Shown here: one piece after another, positions 32,207-42,699 of the stretch
Numbering within the stretch: position 1 is the first letter of the stretch
Layout: every line of letters starts with the position of its first letter
Source of the DNA: Brienomyrus brachyistius
Lineage: Eukaryota > Chordata > Actinopteri > Osteoglossiformes > Mormyridae
Direction: 5' to 3'
DNA: 64,000 nt
NCBI RefSeq assembly: GCF_023856365.1
Contig: NW_026042406.1
Coordinates: 124,001-188,000 of the forward strand
Notes under the pieces: generated by a model
Database searches by the model: none
Told to the model about the DNA's origin: nothing
Seen by the model: only the letters and a program-made list of their open reading frames with translations
Position numbers and translations under genes: made by a program

Positions 32207-32679
32207 GAGCTGAAAATTGCTCTCCTGGTATAGTTTTCCCTGCTCTTTCAGCTCTGGGGAAGCACTTCAAAATTATGGACCTGCAAACATCAGTTTTTGG
32301 TTCACTTGCTGTGGGGTCACCACCACACCTACATCCAATATTCTTCTATAGTTTTGTTATTTGAGGAAGATACTGTAAGCAGATGCAAATTCATTCTAAA
32401 ATAACCATTTATTCTTTGACATATTGCCATCTGAAAATGGTCGCAGGTGAGAAATCCCCCACAGGACCCCCTACTTCGGGGTCATGGTTGACTGTAGATA
32501 GTTAGTGACGGGAATGAAACCCGTTATACCAGTTGAAAGAAGCATATCTGAACTATAAATGCTGAAAATATGACTCAACTCCTTCAATATAAAATTCCAG
32601 GGTCAAATATGACATTTTCAAGTCTTGCCAGATTCTGAAAGAGCAGGGAAAAGTATACCAGGAGAGCAATTTTCAGCTC
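32207..32679. repeat. Long near-perfect 45-bp inverted repeat
   Basis: The arm at 32207-32251 (starting GAGCTGAAAATTGCTCTCC) and the arm at 32635-32679 (ending GAGCAATTTTCAGCTC) are reverse complements with about one mismatch over 45 bp, separated by 383 bp. The RNA could form a long hairpin. It could also be the ends of a small DNA transposon, but I see no target duplication. Confidence 0.8.
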
Positions 32680-35485
32680 ACATACACATGCACACACACG
32701 TGTAGTTTTCCACCGATTTCTTGTATGTGTAACTTTTCTTATTTATGCAGAGACATAATGTCAATTTGATGTATGGTAAGGTCCCCCCCCCCCTCCAGAA
32801 GTTTTATGCAAAGACATGTCAATTTAAAAAATTGTATGGCGTTACCGCATACTTCAGAGTTAGCCTGGATGACCCCGAACCAACGGCCAGTACCACCTGC
32901 AAACTGTTGATTTCAGTCTGGATGTCAGACAGCTTAATTTTTTGGAGGGAAGCTGCTCATCCACTTCAAGAAAAGTTTCAGACACAGTGATTAGAGAAAG
33001 AGGCCAGCTTGCACACTTCCCCCTTCCCTCTGTCAGACACAGGCAGACGCTGCAGCAATGAAAAGCATTTTTATTGGAAGAAAGAAGGCATCTTGAGGAT
33101 ACAAAAGTCCCATGTCCTTCATTTACCGAGAGTCTTTCAGAACTATAAAACACCGGGATAATGTCCAGCAGCACTCTCAGAATCTCCAAGTCCTTCACTG
33201 ACACAGTCTGAGGCCGTAGTAGATTTCCTAATTCAGTCTTGAGGCTCTGGACCACTGCTGCTGCTCCTCTAGATGGGCAGCACAGTCCAAGCAGGCTTTC
33301 CGGAAAGCGTAAAATGCAGTCTCCAGAAGGACATGGATGCCTCCCCATCACATACTCTGTGGTCAGAGACACATTGCAGGTCATGTCAATAGTCAACGGA
33401 CAATTACAATCCAGTAACGACACACTCAGGCACATGCTGATCGCAATATTTAGAAAACTTTGAATGGACACTACCAAATGTAGATGCACAATAAGCACCA
33501 ACTGTTTTGGGGAGAAGTGATAAGCAGTTACAAGTAAATGCGCATGTAAATGAGTATTTAGTGCCTCCCGTCTTTCAGTCTCTTGTTCGATAGTTAATGG
33601 ATGACTGGGCAGACCAGTGATGCTGGAGGAAATGAGGACTGCATTGAGATATGCATAGTACAAGACATACTGAGGAACTGGAATGACCTGCCTTGCACTA
33701 GCTGAAGAAACTGGATTTGTGAGCAGGGAGAAGTTAATTAGGATCAACCCCAGACATATAAAAATGACTGATGGTGATTATTTTTACACTGAATAACATG
33801 GCAGTCCCTGCAAAGCAAATGTCCATGTGTATCAATATCTAATTGGATAGCTAGATGAATACTGCTTATTTAAGTAATGCTAAAACTAGTTACTCATTAT
33901 TTAATACACGAATTCCTGTTGCTCAACATGAACCAATGATGAAACCACCAGGACTTCATGTGATTACTTCACACTCACTAGACCATCAGTTATGCAACGT
34001 TAATTCACTCTTCCTTCCTGCAGTAATTGATTTACCACCAAATAAACTGAATTCTAAGTAATATCACACAGTGACTTCATCATTAGCTGTTGAACTCTCA
34101 AGCACAAAATGTGTCATATGGGCAGAAATGGAGCAAGTGGGAGCAGCCAAGGTCCCAAACAAAAGGGGCTTTATAAAGGATAAATACAAAAGCATAAAAC
34201 AAAGAGGACTGCAATGAGTCTCAAACAGACTAACTGAAGCAGCCACCAACATCAATGACAGACCTGCGGAACACTGCAGAGCGATGGGAGCGATTAACAC
34301 GGGGCAGGAATGAGAGGTAAGACTAAATGAGCACCAGGCATTGCTCGTTAACCCTCTGGAGTCTAAGGCCTCTCAGCCATTTTTCATATCAAGTCTGAAA
34401 TGCCTTTTAAAGTATTTCACCTATCTAAAAAACATTTACCCCAAAGTGCTGCAAATGTTTTCATCCAACACAAACTCAGAACAAATAATCTGAGACAATT
34501 CAGTATGGCATTCTTCTATTTTTATTTAAATCAACTTTAAAAATACACGTTTCAAAAACCTATTCTCAGAGCTGCTGAGAAAATGGAAATCAACACATTA
34601 AAAATGTTTCTAGCCAAGACTTTGAGCTCTGGAGCTTATAGACATAGGGGTTGGCTTCACATAGGTGACTGAAAAATTCAGAAATCTCAGGTGGTTTGAT
34701 TACTAAAGTGTTATAATTTTGGAGTGACACAAAGTCAGTGGCTTACACAATGCATTTTGATGAGATGCACAACACACCTGTAATGGTTTGCATACTGTTA
34801 AAGTAATGTCATTGTTACTTCACCCACCCATCAGAATATCAGTTTGAAATGTAAAAAAGAGACAATTATAGGGTTTATAACATGCAATGGATTAAATTCT
34901 GATGAATAAAAAGTGCAATTATATCTTATTACATATTATATATGTGAAATTATTGCATCGTTTTTATGATTTCTTCTGATGAGCAGATTTGACTGTTAGA
35001 AAATCATAGCAGATGTGCTCCAGTATCGATGCTTGGTTCCCTCATTTGTAATGAATGCACTTTGTAGACGGTCCCTAGCAAAAGGCTGTACTTGTAATGC
35101 TGGTTTGCCGGTTCCGTGAGGACTCTCCTAAGGGACTGGTGGCATCACATGTTGTTTCTAAAGTATAGAGATGGCAAAAGCAAATATCCAGCCAACATAA
35201 ACAACATAAAACCAACTTTACTGTGTTGATTTATGTGAATTGTTTTATTTTAACCGCGTGTGCTTTATCATCTATTGCGTAACTACCCCAGGTTTCCCTG
35301 CCATGTTTGTCAGAATGTTGTTGCTGCTGCTATATATAAGAGCAGCTGTGTGTAAAATCATCTCATCTCATCTTTTCTCTGCTGCTGTGATGCCTCGGCC
35401 TGCCAAGCTTTCCCAGGAAGACTGAAAAGTGTAATACCCTTATAGTTGGAACATACAATCAGGTTTCCATTCTTAAATAAGGGGA
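32680..35485. other. Interval with one unexplained open frame, otherwise non-coding
   Basis: A 295-codon open stretch lies on the minus strand (32860-33747), containing SVKDLEILRVLLDIIPVFYS. It starts at an ATG near 33747, but I recognise no domain and see no supporting promoter. TTAACCCTCTGGAGTC at 34348 looks like a piggyBac-type transposon end. The rest shows only AT-rich and decayed repeat DNA. Confidence 0.4.
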
Positions 35486-36600
35486 CCACCATGCTGGTCT
35501 GCTAATCCAGCGGCACTGTCTCTGACCTCCACGCGCTGTTGAGAAGGCATGTCAGCCATGACAACCCCACAACATCCAGAGCCTTTAGGAACTCTGGGCA
35601 AATCTCTTCCACCCCTGGGGTCCGGCCACCACAGAGCTCTTCAACCACCCTGCCCACCCCAGCCCCAGTGATGGGCAAGTCCACTCCAGCCCCCTCGGGC
35701 CTCGTGTCCTCAGATGTCTCAAAGGCAGTGCTCATAGATGTATCCGAGGCAGGGTTCATGAGGTCCTCAGAGTATTCCTTCCACCTGTGGGTGATGTCCC
35801 CAGGTGAGGTCAACAGCACTCCCTCTCCAATGTAAACAGTAGGAACCAGGAGCTGCCTCCCCTTTCTGATATTCCGGATGGTTTGCCAGAACCTGTCAGC
35901 TGCCTCCGGAGACCCCCAGGCTATTAATTCCCAGTAGGCCTTCTTCAGCTTGACAGTCCCCCTCACCTCTGGTATCCAGCATCGGGTACGAGGTTTCCGC
36001 CACGACTGGCATCGACAACCCTGCTAGCCACAGCTCCATATGGCTGCTTTCACAATGGAGGTGCAGAACAGTGTCCATTCAGACTCAATGTTCCCAACCT
36101 CCCCCAGCATCCAGTTGGAGTTCTGCCGGAGATGCGAGCTAAAGATCTGGCGTACAGGAGCCATACGTTCCCAGCAGACTCTTTCTGTATGCTTGGGCCT
36201 ACCAGGTCTGACTGTCCTCCCCTACAACTTGAGCCAACTCACTACCAGATGGTGATCAGTTGACAGCTCTGCCCCTCTCTTCACCTGAGTGTCCAATACA
36301 GAAGTCCTAAGTTCAGATGAAACGATTATAAAATCGATCATCGACCTGTAGCCCCGCGCATGTTCATACCATGTCCACTTATGGACACCCTTATGCTTGA
36401 ACATGGTGTCCGTTATGGAAAAACCATGCATTACACAGAAGTCCAACAACTGAACACCAACAAGGTTCCGATCAGGGAGTCCGTTCCTCCCAATCACCCT
36501 CCCCTTCAGGCCACACTGTCGTTGCCCACATGAGCGTTGAAGTCCCCCAGCAAAACGATGGATTCCCCTCATGGTGCACTAATCAGCACACCACTCAGGG
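35486..36600 (-). pseudogene. I/R1-like LINE fragment (endonuclease and start of reverse transcriptase)
   Basis: Reading leftward, 36572-36222 encodes the end of an AP-endonuclease (GLPDRNLVGVQLLDFC, MIDFIIVSS, ELSTDHHLVVSW). After a frame break, 35966-35502 gives the region before and into the reverse transcriptase (FWQTIRNIRKGRQL, WKEYSEDLMNP, LCGGRTPGVEEICPEFLKAL). It ends at the RT palm near 35502, with catalytic motifs missing. The protein type is that of I/Nimb-like LINEs in fish. Confidence 0.7.
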
Positions 36601-36896
36601 AGCAAGTACAATCTATAGAATAGAATAGAATAGAATAAACCTTTATTATCCCACGAATGAGAAATTTAGGTGTTACAGAGCTCTTGCACAAAAACGTAAT
36701 ATAGCACAATAGGAGCAGGTAGATACACAAAGATATAAATACAAATGTACAAAAGTTTTGGAAATAAATAAAGATGTACAGAGATATGTACAAAATGTAC
36801 AGAGATATGTACACAAGTGCGGGGGTGGGGTGGGGTGTGAATGATCCTGGTTACAGCATGTGATATGTCAGTTAAACATATATGAGTAAAAAATAC

Positions 36897-37366
36897 TCAC
36901 GCTAAACTGTTATAATGTCTGACAGCCGCTGGTAAGAATGACCTGCGGTAGCGCTCCTTCCTACACTGTGGGTGTAGAAGTCTATTGCTGAATGAGCTGC
37001 TCAGAGCTCGTACAGTCTCATGCAGGGGGTGGGAGGTGTTGTCCATAATGGATGTTAGCTTAGACCGCATCCTCTCATCCCCAACCTGCTCAATGGATTT
37101 CAGTGGGCAGCCCAGGACAGAGCTGGCCCTCTTCACCAGTTTGTCCAATTTCCCCCTGTTCCTCTCTGCAATTCCACCACACCAGCAGACCACAGCATAA
37201 AAGATAGCAGATGCTACCACAGTGTCATAGAAGGACCTTAAGAGAGTCCTGTTCACCCCAAAGGATCTTAGCCGCCTAAGCAGGTGAAGACGACTTAGAC
37301 CCTTTTTGTAAACTGCCTCAGTGTTTGTAGACCAGTCCAGTTTGTTGTTTAGGTGAACACCCAGGA
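36897..37366 (-). pseudogene. LINE reverse-transcriptase C-terminal region
   Basis: The minus strand opens LGVHLNNKLDWSTNTEAV at the adintovirus junction and continues through LLRRLRSFGVNRTLLRSFYD, LVKRASSVLGCPLKSIE and NTSHPLHETV, ending RSFLPAAVRHYNSLA. This is the standard region after the RT thumb of L2-like LINEs. No catalytic RT motif is present. Confidence 0.85.
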
Positions 37367-37883
37367 CTAACACGCCGCGGCACGTCAACACGTTTATTGC
37401 GGCGTTCACTACCGCGTATGCTAGGCTCGAGCTGTACAACCTCATGGACCGCTTGGGGCGGCGTACGCTGTACCATGATACAGACTCTGTCATTTTTGTC
37501 AGCAAGCCGGGGGACTGGATGCCACCTTTGGGTGACTTTCTTGGTGAGCTGACAAGCGAGTTGGACCCAGATGACCACATTGTGGAATTTGTTTCAGGGG
37601 GTCCCAAAACTTATGGGTACAGAACCGCAAAAAGTAAAACAAACTTGAAAGTTAAGGGAATAACGCTGCACAACACCAATTCGAAAGTTGTCAACATCGC
37701 ATCCCTCACAGAGTTAGTTCACGATTTTGTGAATAACCCACGTGACCCCCCTCGACATCTACGCAGCAAATCTTGAGGGATAAAAGGGGTTTCCTTTTGA
37801 AAACTAAGACAGTCAACAAGTGTTTCATGGTTGTGTACACCAAGCGGCAGCTACTGCCTGACTATTCACTATATCACTATATA
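37367..37883 (+). pseudogene. polB: PolB C-terminal fragment (second copy)
   Basis: It begins inside the palm domain and keeps YHDTDSVIF and KTYGYRT. A 10-bp loss at 37755 shifts the frame, giving a stop soon after NNPRDPPRH. The last residues of PolB then run, without a stop, into the ATPase frame because the junction sequence has been replaced. It cannot encode an active polymerase. Confidence 0.9.
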
Positions 37884-37886
37884 AGT

Positions 37887-38543
37887 GACGGGTTCGACAA
37901 TAGACTTCAGCACCCATTCTCGTGCATTATATCGGGACCGAGCAACTGTGGCAAGTCTTATTTCATTAAAAGACTGCTTGAGAATGTGGATTGTACATTG
38001 TCCAGAGTGCCTGAAAACGTCGTATGGTGCTATTCTTGCTGGCAACCATTGTATGATGATTTGTTGTGCAAAATAAAAAATATAAAATTTGTGGAAGGAA
38101 TCCCAGAGTCTCTGTGTGACGACGAACTTTTACCATCAAATAAAATTAATTTGATCATCATTGACGACCTTATGGAAAAAGCCAGCGATAACGGCGAGGT
38201 GGAAAAAGCTTTTACCAAGTACACGCATCACAGAAATCTAAGCATCATATATCTGGTGCAGAATCTTTGCTTCCAAGGTAAGAAGAGCCGGACCATCAAT
38301 CTCAACGCTAATTATATTGTATTATTTAAAAACCCCCGAGAAAAATTACAGACGAGTGTATTGGCAAGGCAGATGTACCCGCGGCATTCAAATTTTTTTC
38401 TCGAAGCTTTCGAAGACGCTACAAAAGTCCCTTACGGATATCTGTTGGTGGATTTAAAAGCCGTGACACCCGATGACTGTAGGCTCAGAACAGGAATGCT
38501 TCCACCCGAGTGGCCGGCTGCTTACGTGCTCAAGAAAAAATAA
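37887..38543 (+). CDS. Packaging ATPase (second copy, catalytic frame intact)
   Basis: The frame from GAC 37887 to the stop at 38543 is uninterrupted. It carries Walker A GPSNCGKSYF, Walker B LIIIDDLM, and the conserved C-terminal region that element A has lost through its 14-bp deletion. The native ATG is missing because the PolB/ATPase junction was replaced; the frame instead continues upstream into the last 30 or so PolB residues, with an ATG within that PolB tail. The second copy therefore preserves an undamaged ATPase domain but not a natural start. Confidence 0.88.
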   Translation, partial: DGFDNRLQHPFSCIISGPSNCGKSYFIKRLLENVDCTLSRVPENVVWCYSCWQPLYDDLLCKIKNIKFVEGIPESLCDDELLPSNKINLIIIDDLMEKASDNGEVEKAFTKYTHHRNLSIIYLVQNLCFQGKKSRTINLNANYIVLFKNPREKLQTSVLARQMYPRHSNFFLEAFEDATKVPYGYLLVDLKAVTPDDCRLRTGMLPPEWPAAYVLKKK

Positions 38544-38545
38544 TA

Positions 38546-38875
38546 ATGTCGGAGCGTATAAAAAGAAATTGGAGTGACCTGAAAGCTTTATTTGACAGTA
38601 ACGCCAGACAGAGAAAGAAAATTTTAAAGACGGCATCTCCGGGTTTGCTGAACACTCTTTGTGAAATAGCTTTGAACGTGCTGTGCGGCAAGATCCCGTT
38701 AACCAAAGCCCAGATTGTACAACTAAAAAAGCAAAAGAGCGGCATTAAACTATTGGCAAACAAACGGGCATCGTTTAAAAAAAAGAAGGCTATTATACAG
38801 ACCGGTGGGGGATTCATTCTACCCCTGCTAAGTGTCGCCATACCGTTTCTCACCAGTCTTTTTCAACGGAGCTAA
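38546..38875 (+). CDS. Small basic Polinton protein (second copy)
   Basis: A 109-aa frame from ATG 38546, the same as 21331-21660 except for one Arg-to-Ser change near residue 8 (RNWSDLK). It has the hydrophobic C-terminal segment. Intact; function unknown. Confidence 0.75.
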   Translation: MSERIKRNWSDLKALFDSNARQRKKILKTASPGLLNTLCEIALNVLCGKIPLTKAQIVQLKKQKSGIKLLANKRASFKKKKAIIQTGGGFILPLLSVAIPFLTSLFQRS

Positions 38876-38879
38876 GTAA

Positions 38880-39596
38880 ATGGAACACGCTAGGAAAATG
38901 TATCTGGTCCCTAAGGCACAGCTTGAAAAACTGCATAATGCCACATCTCCTAAAGACACGATAAGACAGACTGCCGAAAGCGAATTGGACATTGCAATAC
39001 GCAACATTTTATCAAGAACGGATGTTGCTGACCACGAAAAGGTCCGCTTGTACACAGAGGTGCTACAGAGATATTTGACTTTGGCCAGGCAAGGTGATAA
39101 TGAGCCCTTATCTTTAACACTTCCTCCTGAAGAGTCCATGATAGATAATGCTGTGGCGGCACGTGCCACCGTTACTGGGGATTCCATTATGGACGAAGTC
39201 ATTAAAAATGTTGCTTCGCGTAACAAGAAAAAGGCTGAATATATAATGGGTAAAATGCATGAAAACTCTGCCGTCACTGCGTGGAATCCGCGCGGGGAGT
39301 GTGTTTTCAATGGTACAACTACCACTGGATCCCACATGCTCGATTTGCTTAAAAACATTACCAACCCGCATAACGTGAACGAGGGGAAAAGGCCTGTGGG
39401 GTGGGGAGAATTTCTACAAGGCCTGGCTAGACTCAACATGCCTTGCACCCTCATACCTAACCAAGATGTCGGACGTCTCATAGAGTCGATCAAGAACAAG
39501 CCCCGCACCGAGGAGCGGCGTGACGGGACACCCCGAGATGGTCGGTCACCGCGAACCCCACGGAAATTCTTAAGACCCGACTGGCTTGTATTTTAA
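38880..39596 (+). CDS. Conserved 238-aa adintovirus protein (second copy)
   Basis: Identical as read to 21665-22381, including GSHMLDLLKNITNP and the basic tail. The frame is intact, and no function is known to me. It retains the 4-base spacing from the previous gene. Confidence 0.75.
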   Translation: MEHARKMYLVPKAQLEKLHNATSPKDTIRQTAESELDIAIRNILSRTDVADHEKVRLYTEVLQRYLTLARQGDNEPLSLTLPPEESMIDNAVAARATVTGDSIMDEVIKNVASRNKKKAEYIMGKMHENSAVTAWNPRGECVFNGTTTTGSHMLDLLKNITNPHNVNEGKRPVGWGEFLQGLARLNMPCTLIPNQDVGRLIESIKNKPRTEERRDGTPRDGRSPRTPRKFLRPDWLVF

Positions 39597-39651
39597 AATG
39601 CTTTTGTACTTAATTAAAACACTCAAACGTGATATTTTGTCTTTGTGTTTT

Positions 39652-40200
39652 TTATTTGTCATGCACAATCTTTTTCAAAGCCTTACAACATCTCACCATC
39701 TGCATTTTGGTAAACATATTTTTCACACGATTGATATATTTAAATTTAGAAACAAAATGAGAAACCATAGCATCGTTCTTTTTTAAATCATTGCTATAAA
39801 ACGATATAATTTTGCAAAAAGAAAAGCCTCTACAGCGGTTAATTAAATAAAAAATGCAATGTTGTCCACACGTCACACTGAGATCGCTTTGAAGCTGCTT
39901 CGCGTTGCAAACGAGACGGTCACAGTGCTTTGTCATAAAAGCGTTTATGACCCTCGGAAAGCTGGGGTGATCCGGAGGATTTCCGTAGGAGTCGAAAAAC
40001 TCTGCGGTGCTGTCAGTACCGATGAAAAGCGCCAGCCAGTGCTCACCGGGTGCCCAACTCGGATGTGTGTTGACGATGAAGATTGCGGGTAATTTTTCAA
40101 GTTTTACATCCTCCAGCTCGTCACAAGCCAACACCCCATAAAAATGTCTAGCAGTCCAGCGGTTTCTGCCAAGGATGTTGGATAGCTCCAAGGTGTTCAT
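39652..40200 (-). CDS. Adenain-like protease (second copy)
   Basis: A 182-aa intact frame from ATG 40200, identical as read to 22437-22985. The catalytic His (GEHWLAL) and Cys (VTCGQHC) are present. It is part of the segment embedded in the LINE and has no capsid gene partners that are whole. Confidence 0.9.
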   Translation of the reverse strand: MNTLELSNILGRNRWTARHFYGVLACDELEDVKLEKLPAIFIVNTHPSWAPGEHWLALFIGTDSTAEFFDSYGNPPDHPSFPRVINAFMTKHCDRLVCNAKQLQSDLSVTCGQHCIFYLINRCRGFSFCKIISFYSNDLKKNDAMVSHFVSKFKYINRVKNMFTKMQMVRCCKALKKIVHDK

Positions 40201-40202
40201 GA

Positions 40203-40256
40203 CTAGTAGTAATCGTACAATACATTTCTCCTTTGGTTAATCTCGATTATATTGTC

Positions 40257-40291
<35 letters not shown>

Positions 40292-41128
40292 CGCTGGCGG
40301 AACCTCATCTCCAGGCGCATATTTCCGCTTTTAACCATGGAGAGATGCTGATTAACTTGTCACCCGACAAGTGTAACCATTTATATACTCGTTTCTGTCA
40401 ACAGCGAAAGGCTCGTTTTTCAAATGTCTCCCCGTAGCCAAAATCAAACTAATATTCACGGGCCACGTTTCCTCGGATAAAATCTGGTTGAAAGGGTTTA
40501 GAGGGATACTGCTGGCCATCTACGTAAAGCACTACAAATTCAGCGTCGTAATGTTGAAAATTGAAGGGGTTTCGATCGTACGCGCCCATAAAACCCATAT
40601 TATCTACAAGCCCGATAACTACGGTTTTAGGCAGCTGACCTAGAAACAAATTTTCTTGAGCGCAGACACGGCTACCCGCGGCCACACTAAAAGTTCTCAT
40701 ACATACTCTCTCGATCGGGTATTTCGCGTTGGCTGTCAGCAATGCGCTCGCGTGCCCCAGTTTGACAGCCGTCGATACAGAAACTTTTTTAACAAAGAGG
40801 GATGCCGATACTATTTTGAGCGAGTACTGCTCAGCTGCATCACCGCTCATGAGGCAAAACTCATCTTTGTTTCGGACCATTTTAATTTTGACGTCGACCC
40901 CATTTAGCATTAGCCGCTCCTGAAAAAATATGTCAGAGGCCCATCAAATCGAAAACGCTGCTCCTTGCCGAAAATGCGGCTCTTTTCTCTAGCCCCGCGT
41001 TAAGGCCTTGCGGGTCTGTCTCATTCATTCCTGTACTGCTGTCTTTGAAAAACAACCCGCAGGTAAACTGTCTGGAGAGCGTACCAACGCTATAATTAAG
41101 CAGGCACTATCATCGCTCTGTAAGGGTA
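40203..41128 (-). pseudogene. MCP: Major capsid protein fragment (second copy)
   Basis: The gene lacks its N-terminal third, which would lie beyond the LINE junction at 41128. The central piece (40910-40449) is open and includes MLNGVDVKIKM and FLGQLPKTVVIGLVDN. The C-terminal part is disrupted by a (AT)n run at 40259-40289 and an approximately 20-bp loss near 40370. An 8-bp loss near 40938 separates the 5' piece. Confidence 0.88.
40259..40289. repeat. (AT)n microsatellite
   Basis: About 15 AT units replace roughly 30 bp of unique MCP sequence present at the matching place in element A (about 23045-23076). This is one of the few large differences between the two copies. Confidence 0.95.
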
Positions 41129-42032
41129 CTATAAGGGTGTATGAGGGAACTAAATGGACCAGGCTGTGATCTGAACGACCCAGTGGGGGGAGGGTTGATG
41201 CTCTGTAAGCGTCCTTAGTATTTGCATACAGTAAGTCCAGTGTTTTGTGTTCCCTGGTGCAGCAGTCCACATACTGGGTGAAAGTAGGGAGAGTTGAGGA
41301 CAAGGAAACATGATTAAAATCCCCAGAGATGAAAAAGAAGGCTTGGGGGTGTGATGTCTGTAGCTGGGACACCACTGTGTGAATTGTCTCACATGCTGCT
41401 GCCGCATCTGCCGTCGGCGGAATGTAAACAGTTATCGCGATGACTTGCGTGAATTCCCGCGGCAGGTAATATGGTCTGATGCTGACCGCCAATAGCTCCA
41501 CATCCCGTGTACAGCATTGCTCCTTAACACTGATGTGCCCCGGTTTACACCATCTCTCGTTCGCATACATCACAATCCCCCCACCTTTCTTCTTGCCGGT
41601 CTCCTTTCCATCTCGGTCCGTTCTCACCAGGTGGAATCCCGGTACAGTTACGTGTGAGTCTGGAGTGAGGTGTGTCAGCCAAGATTCTGTATAGCACATC
41701 ATGCTCACCTCCCGGTACTCTCTCTGAAGTCTTGTCAGCGCCGTTAACTCATCGATCTTATTAGGGAGAGATCTAACATTCCCCATAATGATCGAGGGTA
41801 CAGATGGTTTGTACCTTCTCTTCCGCTCTCGACATTTAACTCCAGCTCTGCAGCCCCGTCTCCTCCGCCGCAGCTCCCTGGGGATCTCTGGTCTTTCCCT
41901 GGGGTGTATCGGCTGGTTACGAAGCGCTAACAGCTGATCCCGGGTGTAAACAATGAAGCCGCTGCTTGAAGAATCTCCGTGTACCGGGTAAAACAGTCCG
42001 TAAAGGATTAAAAAACAAAAAAGTAAGTTCAC
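41129..42032 (-). pseudogene. LINE AP-endonuclease domain
   Basis: The minus-strand frame starts at ATG 42032 and encodes a Arg/Pro-rich leader. The endonuclease motifs follow: MGNVRSLPNKIDEL, CYTESWL, GGGIVMYANERWC, PYYLPREF, FFISGDFNHV and GRSDHSLVHLVP. It is open to the junction with adintovirus DNA near 41128, where the LINE reading stops. The domain nicks target DNA for target-primed reverse transcription. It is complete or nearly so, but the element has no RT core. Confidence 0.85.
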
Positions 42033-42178
42033 AAGTTGCCTTTGACTAGCATTTAACTAGATTAGTTGAAAGAAAAGGTGAAAAAAACAAGGAAAATAGA
42101 TAAGATAGGTTAAAAGCATAGAAGGTGGTCAGAGCTGCTGTAACTAGCTGCCACTCTCGTGGCGCCATCTTGAAAAGA

Positions 42179-42699
42179 AGTTTTTTTTTTATTCTCCTTA
42201 CAAAGTTCTAAAAATACATTTAGTTTCTACCAATATATATTTGAAAAGTTTACCATTCAAGTTTCTGGGGGTGTTTTAAAATGTTTCAATGACAAAACTT
42301 TGCAGAGTTTGGTGAAATTTCTTTTTCATCCCGTGGGCAGCAGAGCTGACTCCAGCAGGTTAAAGACACATCAGGGAGGATACAAGAGGATTAGGCAGAC
42401 ATGGTGGGCAGGGCAGGACATGACAAAATGGTCTATCCATTGTGTGATGTGAGGTTGAACTCTTCAACCTCAAGTCTCTGTGTCCAAAGTTTTGATTTGG
42501 TTGTATTCTCTATATAGCCTATATGAGCAGTCTAGTCAGCTTCCTCTGTGTGAAGTATTGTTTTCTATGAGCTACTATCAAGCTACTTTTAGTGAGTGTG
42601 TTCATATCAAAGGATTCACTCCCAGTTCAGACCATTTCACGCTTCTCCTCAACTCTGATTCTTGCATCCCTGTCTGGTTATTTATTCATGCTGCATTTG
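42179..42699. other. Non-coding interval
   Basis: T-rich sequence follows the LINE 5' end. GACTCCAGCAGGTTAA at about 42348-42363 resembles the inverse of the piggyBac-type end at 34348. No gene is seen. Confidence 0.4.

Larger units (their letters stand above)
37367..41128 (+). mobile_element. Second copy of the element A interior (3.76 kb)
   Basis: This segment matches 20152-23946 almost base for base, from CTAACACGCCGCGG to CTCTGTAAGGGTA. Differences I found: 10 bp absent at 37755; a replaced stretch at the PolB/ATPase junction (37870-37886); 14 bp present at 38375 that are missing in element A; one substitution at 38574; an (AT)n run at 40259-40289 replacing unique sequence; about 20 bp absent near 40370; and 8 bp absent near 40938. 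No TIR accompanies it. Confidence 0.93.
36616..42178 (-). mobile_element. Leftward L2-like LINE with its RT core replaced by adintovirus DNA
   Basis: The 5' end is near 42178, where the minus strand starts CTTTTCAAGATGGCGCC. The 3' end is a (TATTC)n tail at about 36617-36640. The endonuclease half (42032 to about 41129) and the RT C-terminal half (about 37366 to 36897) lie in the order and orientation expected of one ORF2. In place of the reverse-transcriptase core there is a 3.76-kb piece of element A. That the two halves were once one LINE is inference from matching orientation and complementarity of missing parts. Confidence 0.65.

Noticed and set aside
36616..36640. GAATA repeats as a free microsatellite
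   Set aside because: They are better explained as the 3' tail of the leftward LINE that begins beside them.
40252..40437. Open frame containing an Ile-Tyr repeat
   Set aside because: It is only the translation of an (AT)n microsatellite.
37367..41128. The second adintovirus copy as an independent insertion by its own integrase
   Set aside because: It has no terminal repeats, starts in the middle of PolB and ends in the middle of MCP.
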